Assembly (NCBI GenBank): GCA_006176705.1
Contig: QRFJ01000022.1
Coordinates: forward strand, 682,001 to 746,000
Direction: 5' to 3'
Source: Cocos nucifera
Taxonomy: Eukaryota; Streptophyta; Magnoliopsida; Arecales; Arecaceae
Length of the DNA stretch: 64,000 nucleotides
The position numbers were made by a program, and so were the translations under genes. This document shows positions 35,805-46,419 of this stretch, in pieces (the stretch's first letter is position 1; each line of letters opens with the position of its first letter). The notes under the pieces are model-generated. The model did not search any database and was not told the origin of the DNA. It saw nothing but the letters and a program-made list of their open reading frames with translations.

Positions 35805-36134
35805 TGATTTTATAACCGCTGTCATATCCACGCTAATCGCTGCTATAGGTTCCTAATGCTGCATTAGATCTATGGCAGCGGTTATTTAACCTCTGCTATA
35901 GATAACCTATGGCAGCGGTTACATAACCACTGCCATAAGTCGATCTATTACAATGGTTTATAAACTGCTGTAATAGGCTATCTATGGCAGCGGTTCAAAC
36001 AACCGCTGCCATAGAGCTACGGTGATGGCTTTAGTAGCAGTGATTAAATAACCGCTATCATAACCTATAGCAGCAGTTTTTTGGGCTACAGCAGCGATTA
36101 CGAACCGCTGTTATAGCCCTTTTTTATAGTAGTG
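35805..36134 (-). repeat. CACTA-1 right subterminal array and terminus
   Basis: Repeats of the GGCAGCGGTTATTTAACC and AACCGCTGCCATAG types lead to the terminal AGTAGTG at 36128-36134, the reverse complement of CACTACT. Confidence 0.9.
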
Positions 36135-36137
36135 TAT

Positions 36138-36476
36138 TCATCACCTTATAGACACATTAGGCTACGTATTTCATCACTTAAAAATCTATGTATCATGACA
36201 TAACCAGATGTCACCATAGACATGCTTAGTTGACAAGTATATTTGTCACCATATTCCACTCTAAAGTGATGAAAGACTATATCACTTTTGACAATCTTGA
36301 GGTAACGAAGATATTCATCACAAAAAAATGCATCTAAGGTGATGAATATTGTCACAATAAAGAAGCTTATGTGAAAATTGCATTATTGGGTCACTGCAGC
36401 ATATTTTGGTAATGATTACTATCATCATAGGCATTTTTAGATGATAATAATACATTTTTTGTTACCTAAAGCTATA
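36138..36476 (+). repeat. CACTA-2 left subterminal repeats, continued
   Basis: Motifs such as CATCACCTTATAG, GATGTCACCATAG, TTTGTCACCATA and AAGGTGATGAATATTGTCAC recur in both orientations. The segment continues the CACTA-2 left arm interrupted by CACTA-1, and ends at the Gypsy-A target site TCTAT (36477-36481). Confidence 0.7.
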
Positions 36477-36481
36477 TCTAT

Positions 36482-37478
36482 TGTTGGGGATAAATCCCTC
36501 TTCCTCCGAAGTCCAATATGAAGCTTAGCCTAATACAACTGGAAATCACGGAATAGCTTCAATCAAAAATTCTCTTCCTAGCAGCTGGGTTCATTCGGTG
36601 GTCGAACTACCCAGCGGCCAAACCTAGTCGAACTACTCAGCGACCAAACTCGATCGAACTTCTCAGTAATCGAGCTTCTACGGAAGTCGAACTCTTTTCG
36701 GACTCATCCAGCAGTCGAACTTCTATGGAAGTCGAACTCCTTCTGAACTTCTCTAGCATTCGGATTCCTATAGAAGTCGAACTCCTTCCGGACTCCCCCA
36801 GCAGTCGGGCTTCTATGAAAGTCGAACTTCTTCTGGACTCCTCTAGCAGTCGAGCTTCTATGGAAGTCGAACTCCTTTCGGACTCCCCCAGCAGTCGGGC
36901 TTCTATGAAAGTCGGACTCCACCAACAGTCGAGCTTCTACGAAAGCTGGACTCCTTTCGAACTTATCCAGCAGCTGAACTTCTACGAAAGCCAAACTCCT
37001 TTCGAGCTCCTCTAGCGATCGGATTCCTATAGAAGCCAAACTCCTTTCAGACCGTTCCTTCAGATGGATTCCTACAGGCGATCCCATTATTGAATGGTTA
37101 CAATCGACATTTATCAGGACAATCACGAGCATCATTCATTAGGATAATTATGATTATCATTTATCAGGATAATCACGATTGTCATTTATCAAGGATGGTT
37201 ACAACGATCATTAATCAGGACAGTTACAACATGCTCTGTCTATAAAAAGGGACCCTCAGATATATTTTCTCTAAGCTTTCTTCTCCTTTTCGAAACTCTA
37301 TCGAACTCCACACTGAGCATTTCATTTCTGTTGGCTAGAGCTAACTTGACCGTCGGAGGATCCTATCGGAGCCACCAACACCGACTTCGAATGTGACTTT
37401 ATTTTGTAGGTCACCGACGGCGACCTCATCTTCCTCGACTCTAGCTCGATCCGGTGTCAACCAAATTATGCACCAACA
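36482..37478 (+). repeat. Gypsy-A 5' LTR
   Basis: It starts TGTTGGGG and ends CCAACA. U3 carries about eight 45-bp tandem units (36660-37045). The TATA box TATAAAAA is at 37241-37248, after CTCTGTC. GACCGTCGGAGGATCCTA in R-U5 matches the hallmark found in plant Gypsy LTRs. Confidence 0.95.
36660..37045 (+). repeat. U3 minisatellite of Gypsy-A 5' LTR
   Basis: Units of about 45 bp are built on GTCGAACTCCTTTCGGACTC and CTCCAGCAGTCGGGCTTCTA. Both strands have open frames across them because the unit length is often a multiple of three; these are not genes. Confidence 0.9.
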
Positions 37479-37481
37479 GAA

Positions 37482-37500
37482 TTGGTGCTGGAAGAAGGAA
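37482..37500 (+). other. Candidate primer-binding site of Gypsy-A
   Basis: TTGGTGCTGGAAGAAGGA starts a few bases inside the 5' LTR end, where the primer-binding site is expected. I could not assign a tRNA with confidence. Confidence 0.4.
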
Positions 37501-37603
37501 CTCTGTTCTTGATATTTCCTTGATCTTAAAGGAGTGCTCAACAGCGATCTAGAGTTCTTTTCAGAAAAAAATACCTTCTAGAAAAGCTTCGATCCGACGA
37601 TCA

Positions 37604-39145
37604 ATGGCCTCTGCATCAAGATCCCATCCAGATACATCAGTTCCCATTCCAGCTTCGGTAACTCAAGCTCTACCTACAGCCATAGTGGATTCAGAGCAGT
37701 TCAACCTGCTGGTCCAGTAGGTTCGTGGTCTCACGGATGCAATGCAAGCCATACATCGGCAGGCCCTGGTACCAGCTCGACCAGAACAAGCTTCTCTAGA
37801 GCCTTATGGTCTGATCTAGGAATAGCCAATCTCAGCTACCCAACCTTTGATTTTCGAAAAAGGGAAGCAAAAGATGGAAGACCCATGCTCAGACCATGAC
37901 TCAACCCAGGAGGGAATTTTGCATTCATTCCACTAGAAAATCCTAGAGATCAACAATCGTGAAGATCTCCTAGATCAAAGGCTCCTAGAAATGAGTCGAT
38001 GAATTGAAGAGCTCCATCATACTCCCTCCTCACATGGTAATGATATTCGCACTGATCCTTCTTTTTCTCAGAGGATCATGCAGGAACTAATCCCGCCGAA
38101 CTTCAAGCTTCTACAATTCGAGAGTTACGATGGAACCTCCGATCTGATCGATCATCTAGAGGTCTTTTGAATAATGATGTTGCTTCATGGTGCGTCAGAC
38201 GCTATTTTGTGCCAAACTTTTTCATCCACCCTCAAGAGAGCCACCCTTAAGTCAGGTACCATTTTTTTTTTTGATCAGATGAGCCATCAGTTCATGGCTC
38301 ACTTCATCAGCAGCAGACATCCACATCGAGATTCAGATTCTCTGATGAACATCAAGCAAAAAGAGGGAGAATTCATCCAGACTTATGTTACCCGATTTAA
38401 TACCGCTGCATTAGAGGTCTGAAACCTGGACTAATCAGTCATAATGGCCGCACTCAAGGGCGGCCTCTAGAAGAATGATTTGCTATTCTCTCTGGAGAAG
38501 AAGTACCCCAGAAACTTTACCAATCTGCTAGCTTGGGCTGAAGGTTATGTCCGAGCTGAAGAGACCTTCAAAGCCAGGGACAATGAAGCCTTTGGTAAGT
38601 GGTGAATCGACGAGCTGGGTGGATCCATTGAGGAAGGAAAGCTGAACGAAGTTAGGCCATGCTTCCAAACTCCCTCTGAATGAAAGCAAGTCCGAACTTT
38701 CCCTCGAGCTCGAAGGTAGAGAAGCCTGGATAAAAGGGCACGGCGAGGTTCTCCCCAATGAAGATTTCATAACTACGCCACCGTTAATGTTCCTAAAATC
38801 TAAGTACTGATGGAAATCAGGAAGCAACTGCCATGGCCGAAAAGGATACGCTCTCACCCTAGCAAGTGTAATCCTAACAAGTTCTACCATTATCATCGTG
38901 ATCATGATCACGACACTGAGGAGTGTATCCAACTTCAAGATGAGATCGAGGAACTCATCAGGTGAGGCAGATTAGGCCGATTCATGTGGCGATGATCTAA
39001 AAGATGAAAAGATCGAGTGCGGGCATTGCCGCAATCTGAACCACCAAGAGAGAAGGATCAATAAGGAGATCGACCGCCTCTTGGCATCATCAACACGATC
39101 TCGAAGGGACTTCGGTAAGAAGAGGCCAGCAGATTCGAGGGATCA
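37604..39145 (+). pseudogene. Gypsy-A gag remnant
   Basis: The reading begins at the ATG at 37604 (MASASRSHPD). It contains the plant gag core around 38180-38420 (HGASDAILCQTFSSTL, then KQKEGEFIQTYVTRFNTAALE) and a nucleocapsid-like segment at about 38875-38960 (HRDHDHDTEECIQLQDEI). The first cysteine expected in the knuckle is tyrosine (KFYHYHRD). At least ten in-frame stops interrupt it, many at CAG/CGA-type positions, for example TAG at about 37719. No gag protein could be made. Confidence 0.85.
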
Positions 39146-39781
39146 GTGAAGAGACGAAGGACTGAAGAACCTATAACTTTCACTGAAGCAGACGCTCAAG
39201 GGATCCAATTCTCCCATAATGATGTAGTTGTAATGTCCTTAAATATTGTCGATTATGATGTATGTCACATTTTGGTAGATAATGGAAGCTCGATCGATGT
39301 ATTATTTTATGATGCCTTCTCGAAAATATCCCTACTTGATAACCACTTAGGGCCTATGAACTTTTCGTTGATGGGCTTCACTGGCGACACTGTACCAATT
39401 GAGGGCATAACAACTTTGGCCATGACTGCAGGGCAACGCATAAAACTGGCTAAGGCACAGATCGATTTTTTAGTCGTAAGGACTCCATCCGCCTATAATG
39501 CTATTCTCGGTCAATCTGATCTAAATGCACTTCGAGCAGTGGTATCAACTTATTATTTAAAGATAAAATTTTTGATGGGTTATGGGATCGGAGAGGTCAG
39601 GGAAGATCAAACCCTGACAAGATACTGCTACTCAATCGCCCTGCATAAGGAAGAACAGTCCGACCCTTATCCTATTGACAGGTTGGATATTCGAGACGAT
39701 CTTACCGAGGAGTGGGGTGAGCCTATGGAGGACCTCATTTTTATACCCTTAAACGACAAAAATGCAGAACATACTGTGTAG
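39146..39781 (+). pseudogene. Gypsy-A aspartic protease region
   Basis: This 211-codon open stretch carries the retropepsin active-site block ILVDNGSSIDVLF (Asp at about 39278-39280) and, further on, FLVVRTPSAYNAILGQSDL. The latter is the conserved strand and ILG motif of plant Gypsy proteases, in the family's DNGSS form. It is open only up to the TAG at 39779, beyond which the RT continues in the same frame, so the stop is a mutation in what was one polyprotein. It follows gag directly. Confidence 0.85.
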
Positions 39782-41150
39782 ATCGACTCCAACTTGAGGG
39801 ATGAGGTTTGGGAGCAACTCGTCACCTTTCTCAAGAAGAACACAGACGTCTTCGTCTGGGTCCCAGCGGATATGCCAGAAATTGATGTCGAAGTTATGAA
39901 ACATCAGCTGACCGTCAATCCGAAGTCTCAATCGATAAAAAAGAAACTACGCAGCCACGCTCCGAAAAGATAGAAAGCAATTACGAAAGAAGTAGGCAGG
40001 CTCCTCAAAGCTAGGTTCATCTGAAAGGTCAACTATCCGACCTGGGTCTCAAATGTGGTTCTCATCAAAAAGGCAAACAACAAGTGGAGGATGTGTATAG
40101 ACTTCAAAAAACTGAATAAAATCTATCCAAAAGATAGCTACCATCTTTTTAGGATTGATCAATTAGTAGACGCAATCTTGGGCCATGAGCTTCTCACCTT
40201 CATGGATGCCTTCTCCGACTATAATCAAATATAGATGGTGCCAGAGGACGAGAAGAAAACTACTTTTGTTACTGACCATGGTCTTTACTGTTATAGGATT
40301 ATGCCCTTTGAGCTCAAGAATGCTGGGGCAATGTACCAGTGCTTGGTCAATAAAATCTTCAAGGAGCATATCGGCCGTAATATAAAGGTATATGTGGATG
40401 ACATGCTCGTCAAAAGCTGAGCTTCTATAAATCATCTTACCGATTTTGAAGAGATCTTCAGTGCACTCAGAAAGCACAAGATAAAGCTAAACTCGATCAA
40501 GTGCACCTTTGGTGTGACCTCTAAAAAATTTCTGAGATTTATGGTATCGAGGCTTGGGATTGAAGCAAATCCAGAGAAAATCTGAGCTATTCAAGAGATG
40601 ACCGTTCCAAAGACAATCAAAGAAGTTCAATGCTTGACTAAAAAAGTGGCATCCTTAAATCACTTTGTCTCTAGATTGGTCGAGTGATGTATGCCCTTTT
40701 TTCAAGTTTTCAAGCAACAAAAAAATTTTTGCTGAACGATGGATTGCCAACGGACATTTAAGGAGCTCAAAAACTACCTCAGCTCACCCCCACTGTTGGC
40801 AAAACTCGAACCTGAAGAAGAATTATTTTTGTACTTAGCAATCTCCCCGACGGCCTTGGCAGCAGTTCTAGTCAAGGAGGAAGCGAAGATACAGCGACCG
40901 ATCTACTATATAAGCTGAGTCCTAAGGGATGCAGAGATCAGATATTCTAACCTAGAGAAATTAGCTTACTCTCTTCTAATTGCCATCAGAGGCTTCGACC
41001 TTACTTTTAGGAGCACACCATAATGGTCCTCATAAATCAACCAATAAAGGCAGTCCTTCAGCAAATGGATGCTTCCGAAAGAATTGCAAAATAAACAATC
41101 GAGCTCATGAAATTCTATATCAATTATCGACCTCGACCATCGATCAAAGC
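39782..41150 (+). pseudogene. Gypsy-A reverse transcriptase and RNase H region
   Basis: RT motifs are clear: WRMCIDFKKLNK, LLTFMDAFSDYNQI, and the catalytic YVDD at 40391-40402. Later come KFLRFMVSRLGIEANPEKI and an RNase H-like block, FLYLAISPTALAAVLVKEE, at about 40828-40884. In-frame stops include TGA at 40022, 40418, 40685 and 40916. At each of these Gypsy-C has an arginine codon, CGA or CGG. The protein is broken into pieces under about 80 codons. Confidence 0.9.
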
Positions 41151-41259
41151 CTAGATATTAGCAGATTTTGTAATAAAATGTACCATTCTTGATGATGCCA
41201 AGCTTGAGCAGACCAGCACTTTACTGTCACAACCGAACCTCCCTAAAGAAGCAATCGAC

Positions 41260-41721
41260 CTTCCAGTAAGTTTTTAGGCTCTGTACGTGGATGGTTCGTC
41301 CAACTCTATTAGAGCAGGTGCGAGGTTAGTCTTAATCAGCTCCAAAGAAGTCATCGTCGAGTATGCGCTGCGCTTCGAATTTTGTATAATCAATAATGGG
41401 GCCAAATATGAAGCTCTGATCGTCGGGATAAAAATAGCAAAAGTATTAAAAGTAGATCGGCTTCAAGTCTACAGTGACTCCCAATTAGTGATCGGCCAAG
41501 TTAGTGGCAGCTACGAAGTGCGGAAGAAAAGTATGATGAAATACCTTAAAAAAGTAAAGGACTTGACTCTGGCCTTCAACTATTTCGACATTCGATGGGT
41601 TTCGAGGACAGAAAATATAAGAGCTGACCTCCTCTCTAAGTTGGCCACTTTAGTTCCAATCGAACTGTCCAAAGAAGTATTTTTTGAGACCTTGAAGTAT
41701 CCAAGCTCAGAGGAATCGTAG
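41260..41721 (+). pseudogene. Gypsy-A second (archaeal-type) RNase H domain
   Basis: An open stretch starts with YVDGSSNSIRAGARLVL and continues through NNGAKYEALIVGIKIA, VYSDSQLVIGQVSG and VSRTENIRADLLSKLA. These supply the Asp, Glu, Asp and Asp expected of an archaeal-type RNase H (RVT_3). A second RNase H after the first is a hallmark of Tat-lineage Gypsy elements. The segment is still open over 144 codons but is isolated by upstream and downstream stops. Confidence 0.9.
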
Positions 41722-41847
41722 GTCATTTTACAAACAAAACTCGAGTCAAACTGGATTGATCCGTTGGTTGCCTACCTCAAGGAGGGAGTCCTTCCTCATG
41801 ACTCAAAAGAAGCTCAGAAACTCAAGAATTAAGCTTTTCGATATGTT

Positions 41848-42984
41848 TTGTACGAGGATAAGTTATATAAGAGATCGTATTCACTGCCGCTATTGAGATG
41901 TCTCCGACCTTCAGAAGCCGATTCCGCATTATGGAAAGTGCACGAAAAAATCTGTGAAAGTCATATAGGAGCCAGGTTCCGATCGCAAAAGCTACTTCGA
42001 CAAGGATACTATTGGCCGACCTTATACCATGATTCTATGGAGTACGTCAGAAAATATGATCGCTATCAGAAGAATGCGAGTATATAAAGACGGCCGACCT
42101 CCGAGCTTACTCCGTTAAGTGCATCCTGACCATTTGTGCAGTAGGGAATGAACATACTTAGTCCTTTTTCGATGGCATCTGAACAACGAAAGTTTATCCT
42201 GATAGCAATCGACTACTTCACCAAATGGATCGAAGCTGAACCTCTAGCCAAAATTATCGAGACTAAGGTACAAGACTTCATCTAAAAATCAATAGTCTGT
42301 CGATTCGATCTACCTCGAACCCTTATAACTGATAACGGGCGATAATTCACCGAGATAAGATTCGTTGACTTCTGTGAAGACCTAAATATTTTCCACCACT
42401 TCACATCGGTAGCTCACCCAAAGGCAAATGGAGAAGCTGAAGTGACCAACCAGACTCTACTACAAGGAATTAAGACAAGACTTGATGAAGCAAAGGGGGC
42501 CTGGGTGGACGAACTCTACCATGTCCTCTGGGCATACCGAACTACTCAAAGGCTACCAACTGAAGAAACACCATTCATCTTGGCCTTTAGAATAGAAGCA
42601 GTCATTCCGATTGAACTTAAGCTTCCGTCAGCACGGATCGTGGCCTTCAACGAGCAGAATAACCCATAGGATCTCAGAATCAACCTTGACCTGCTGGAAG
42701 AGAAAAGGAAGAAAGCTCAGATTCAGATGGCGGCCTACAAACGAAAGGTGGCTCGATATTATAACTCTAGAGTCAGAAGTAAAATATTTAGAGTGGAGGA
42801 CTTAGTACTTTGATGAGTCATCATCTCTCAATCTCAGAACCAGAAAAAGCTCATCCCAAATTGGGAAGGTCCATATGAGGTGGTGGAGGTCATCCGACTT
42901 GAAACTTATCGTTTGAAGAAGCTCAGAGGAATAATGCTCCCACGACCTTGGAACTCAGAAAATATGAGAATGTACTATCAGTAA
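41848..42984 (+). pseudogene. Gypsy-A integrase region
   Basis: The zinc-binding part (41938-42085) has the two histidines in VHEKICESHIGARF, but both cysteines of the expected CxxC are tyrosine (KYDRYQKNAS). The catalytic core follows: AIDYFTKWIEAEPLA, then LITDNGR, then AHPKANGEAEVTNQTLL supplying the D,D,E residues. The C-terminal part ends NWEGPYEVVEVIRLETYRL and a TAA at 42982. Several stops lie in the core, including TAA at about 42284 and 42343, and TGA at about 42813. Confidence 0.88.
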
Positions 42985-43119
42985 TTTTTTCATAATAAAA
43001 CTCCTTCATTTTAACATATTATTATTTCTTGGTGCAAAAATTGAATGATGATAGAAAATAAGCAATCAGAAGTGACCGTGTTAAGAACAGGAGGAGAACC
43101 TCATCCTAACATGAGTAGG

Positions 43120-43335
43120 TCAAAGTCCTTCAACCTCGGCTAGAGATAAGATCTCTTTTGAGCGATCGAGTCAACCTCGGCTAGAGATAAGATCTCTTCC
43201 AAGAATCTGAACTTCAATCTTGGTTAGAGATAAGATCTTTTCCAAGCGACCGCACCAATCTCGGCTAGAGATAAGATCTCTTTCGAGCAATCGGATCAAC
43301 CTCGATTAGAGATAAGATCTCTTCCGAGCTTCGAA
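43120..43335 (+). repeat. Gypsy-A downstream array 1 (about 48-bp units)
   Basis: Five units are built on CTCGGCTAGAGATAAGATCT followed by CTTCCGAGC. They lie between integrase and the 3' LTR. The same motif, as its complement AGATCTTATCTC, recurs in Gypsy-B and Gypsy-C at the same place. Confidence 0.9.
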
Positions 43336-43339
43336 GGTC

Positions 43340-44240
43340 TCGTTCATTTAGGATGAGATGGGGGAGAGGCCCTGACAATGACCCTTATGTGCCCCAATAG
43401 CTCGTTAAGAATAGAAGGAGAATCTCATCCTAATGTGAGCAAAGTCGAAGGCCTCGTTCATTTTAGACGAGATGGAGGAGAGGCCCTGACAATGGCCCTC
43501 ATATGCCCCCACAGTCCGTTAGAAATAGGAGAAGAATTTTGTCCTAACGTGAGCAAAGTCGAAGGTCTTGTTCATTTTAGAGGAGAAGGAGGGAGAGACC
43601 CTGACAACGGTACTTATGTGCCCCCACGGCCCCATTAGAAATTAGAGAAGAACCTCATCCTAACGTGAGCAAAGTCGAAGGCCCCACAGCCCATTAGGAA
43701 CAGAAGGAGAATCTCGTCCTAACGTGAGCAAAGTCGAAGGCCTCGTTCATTTTAGATGAGATGGAGGGAGAGGCCCTGACAACGGCCCTTATGTGATCCC
43801 ACAGTCCGTTATAAATAGAAGGAGAACCTCATCCTAATGTGAGCAAAAGTCGAAGATCTCATTTATTTTTTAGATGAGATGGGGGGAGAGGCCCTCACAA
43901 CGGCCCTTATGTGCCCCCATAGCCCATTAGAAACAGAAGGAGAATCTCGTCCTAATGTGAGCAAAGTCAAAGGCCTCGTTTTATTTTAGACGAGATGGGG
44001 GGAGAGGCCCTCACAATGGCCCTTATGTACCCCCACAATCCATTAGGAACAAGAGGAGAACCTCGTCCTAACGTTAGCAAAGTCGAAGACCTGTTTCATT
44101 TTAGATGAGATGGGGGGAGAGGTCCTAACAATGGCCTTTATGTGCCCCCACAGTCCATTAGGAATAAGAGGAGAGCCTCGTCCTAACGTGAGCAAAGTCA
44201 AAGATCTCGTCCATTTCAGTCATTTTAGATAGGATGAGAG
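43340..44240 (+). repeat. Gypsy-A downstream array 2 (about 115-bp units)
   Basis: Copies of GTGAGCAAAGTCGAAGGCCT occur at spacings of 114, 116, 59, 115, 118, 116 and 115 bp, so the array has about seven full units and one half unit. Each unit also carries GAGATGGGGGGAGAGGCCCT and GGAGAACCTCATCCTAA. The 86-codon frame across it is not a gene. Confidence 0.92.
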
Positions 44241-44404
44241 GAAAGGCCCCGAAGATGGCCTCATTGTGCTCAACAACAATAGAAGACGAGATCTTCCCCG
44301 AGCCTCAACTATACTTTTAACCTCGGTTGGAGACAAGGTATAGAGCCTTGAAGAGGACTTTGACAGTCATCCTTTTTGTACTCCCTTTCTTCGAGTTTCG
44401 AACT

Positions 44405-44418
44405 CGAAAGTGGAGGGA
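44405..44418 (+). other. Polypurine tract of Gypsy-A
   Basis: CGAAAGTGGAGGGA lies directly before ACTAT and the 3' LTR start at 44423, the expected place for the plus-strand primer. The equivalent is seen in Gypsy-B and -C. Confidence 0.65.
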
Positions 44419-44422
44419 CTAT

Positions 44423-45707
44423 TGTTGGGGATAAATTCTGCTCCCTCCGAAGTTTAGTTTGAAGCTTAGCCTAATACAGCTAGAAATTATGGAAAAGCTT
44501 CAATCAGAAATTCTCTCTCTGGCAGTCGAGTTCATTCAATGGTCAAACTATCCTGCAGCCAAACCTAGCCAAACTACCTAGTGGCCAAACCCCGTCGAAC
44601 TTCTTAGTAACCGAGCTTCTATCCATCCTTCATTCAGCGGACGAGCCCAAGTCAGACTCCTCCAGCAGTCGGACTTCTACAGAAGCCGAACTTCTTCTGA
44701 ACTCGTCCAGTAGCCGGGCTTCTATGAAAGCCGAACTCCTTCCAGACTCTCCCAGCAGTCGAACTTCTACGAAAGTCGAACTTCTTTCGGACTCCCCCAG
44801 CAGTCGGGCTTTTATGGAAGTCGAACTCCTTTCAGACTCTTCCAACAGTCGGGCTTCTATGAAAGTCAAACTTCTTTTGGACTCCTCCAGCAGTCGACTT
44901 CTACGAAAGCCAAACTTCTTCCGAACTCTCCCAGCAGCTAAGCTTCTATGAAAAGTTGAACTCCTTTCAAACTCCTCCAGCAGTCGGGCTTCTATGAAAG
45001 TCGAACTCCTTTCGGACTCGTCCAGCAGTCGAACTTCTACGAAAGCCAAACTCCTTCCGAACTCCTCTAGTGTTCGAATTTCTATAGAAGCCAAACTCCT
45101 TCCGGACTCTCCTAGCAGTCGGACTTCTATGAAAGTCAAACTCCTTTCGGACTCCTCCAGTAGCCTGGCTTCTACAGAAGCCGAATTTCTTTCGGACTCT
45201 TTCAGTAGTCAGGCTTCTACGAAAGCCGAACTCCTTTCGGACTCATCCAGCAGTCGGACTTCTATGGAAGCCGAACTTTTTTCAAACTCCTCTAGCGGTC
45301 GAATTCCTATAGAAGCCAAACTCCTTTCGGACCGTTCCTTCAGACGGATTTCTACAGGTAATCCCATTATTGAATGATTATAATCGGTATTTATCAGGAC
45401 AATCATGATTGTCATTTATTAAGGATGGTTATGACAGTCATTAATCAAGGTAGTTACAACAGGCTCTGTCTATAAAAAAAACCTTCAAATACATTTTTTC
45501 TAAGCTTTCTTCTTCTTTTTGAAACTCTGTCGAACTCCACACTGAGCATTCTATTTTTTTTGGTCAGAGCTAACTTGACCGTCGGAGGATCCTACCAGAG
45601 CCACCAACATCGACTCCGGATGAAATTTTATTTTGCAGGTCACCGATGGTGACCTTGTCTTCCTCGACTCCAGCTCGATCCAACGTCAACCAAATTCTGC
45701 ACCAACA
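44423..45707 (+). repeat. Gypsy-A 3' LTR
   Basis: It starts TGTTGGGGATAAATTC and ends CACCAACA. U3 repeats (44640-45335) have about 15 units against about 8 in the 5' LTR, which explains nearly all of the 288-bp length difference. The TATA box is TATAAAAA at 45471. Confidence 0.95.
44640..45335 (+). repeat. U3 minisatellite of Gypsy-A 3' LTR
   Basis: It has the same 45-bp unit as at 36660-37045, in more copies. Minus- and plus-strand frames of 127-169 codons cross it and encode only the repeat. Confidence 0.92.
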
Positions 45708-45712
45708 TCTAT

Positions 45713-46419
45713 ATTGATAGAACTCTATCTTCATCACTAAACGCTGAACCATCCCACCAAAGCTAGTTTTATACATCCAAACCTGTATCAGTAATTTTGT
45801 ATTTCTCCATCAAACTTTCTTATACAATCACATAATTAACAAGATAAGCATAATTTATATACTTAATAAGCTCCATCATTATTAAATTCAATGTCAAAAG
45901 CATACAAGTTCATCATCCATCCGTAACATTTCCATAATCCAAAATAACCATCTTAAACAACTATACATATATAAGTGCTCAAATGTACCTTCACTATAAA
46001 ATAAAATAGCATCTCCAACACCCAAAAGTGTTATTACAATAAGTTGTATCTTCTCTCAAACCCATCTAGCTAGTTGGCCTGCAACAACAACAAAAAAAAA
46101 AAAAAAAACCATCAAGATCCATCTAATTAATGTTTAACATGCAATCAAAAACATGGTTTAAATAAAAATGGCCTTTCTCTGACACTAATACATATTTTAA
46201 GTTTAACAAGCAATAAAATAAATGTGGGTCTCCATAAAATAAATGTGGATGGAGCATGGAAACAAGATCAAACAGGGTGTGCTATTGGGATTGTAATTAG
46301 GAAACATGAAGGCTTATCTAGGCCCCTAGAATGAAGATGTTTGAGCAAACTCTTTCATCTGAGCTTGCAAAAGTAATGAAATAATTATAAATACCTGATT
46401 CTGTGAGTTCATAAAAGGG
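45713..46419 (-). other. CACTA-2 non-coding part between Gypsy-A and the TNPA-like gene
   Basis: AT-rich sequence with a 20-base A-run near 46090-46110 and no recognisable coding block. It is taken to be CACTA-2 because it continues the target site of Gypsy-A. Confidence 0.5.

Larger units (their letters stand above)
30424..36134 (+). mobile_element. CACTA-1: En/Spm-type element with TAT target-site duplication
   Basis: The right terminus, read inward in reverse complement, is CACTACTATAAAAAAGGGC. The left terminus CTTTACTACAAAAATGGTC aligns to it without gaps and shows a decayed CACTA motif. TAT flanks both ends (30421-30423 and 36135-36137), the 3-bp duplication typical of the superfamily. 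Both ends carry dense arrays of alternating GGCAGCGGTT / AACCGCTGCCATAG repeats (30460-30770, 31775-31912, 35805-36120). Inside are a large foldback, a C-rich segment, GA-rich tandem repeats and one decayed TNPA-like gene. No TNPD-type transposase is present, so it is non-autonomous. Confidence 0.9.
36482..45707 (+). mobile_element. Gypsy-A: full-length Tat-like Ty3/Gypsy LTR retrotransposon
   Basis: LTRs lie at 36482-37478 (997 bp) and 44423-45707 (1,285 bp). Both begin TGTTGGGGATAAAT and end GCACCAACA, and a perfect 5-bp target-site duplication TCTAT flanks the element at 36477-36481 and 45708-45712. The interior holds gag, protease, RT, RNase H, a second archaeal-type RNase H and integrase, then two minisatellite arrays and a polypurine tract at about 44405-44418. 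The order and the double RNase H fit the Tat group. Many in-frame stops break every long domain. The R-U5 parts of the two LTRs differ at about 34 of 238 positions by my count, indicating an old insertion. Confidence 0.95.

Noticed and set aside
43120..44240. Regularly spaced repeats considered as a CRISPR-like array
   Set aside because: The units are contiguous minisatellite repeats without unique spacers, inside a plant retrotransposon. CRISPR is not expected in a nuclear genome.
44630..45139. 169-codon minus-strand frame with repeats of RLLEESERS type
   Set aside because: It is the 45-bp U3 minisatellite of the Gypsy-A LTR read in a frame-preserving phase. The equivalent frames at 36704-37135, 44994-45377, 49575-49997, 53621-53887 and 56832-57248 were rejected for the same reason.
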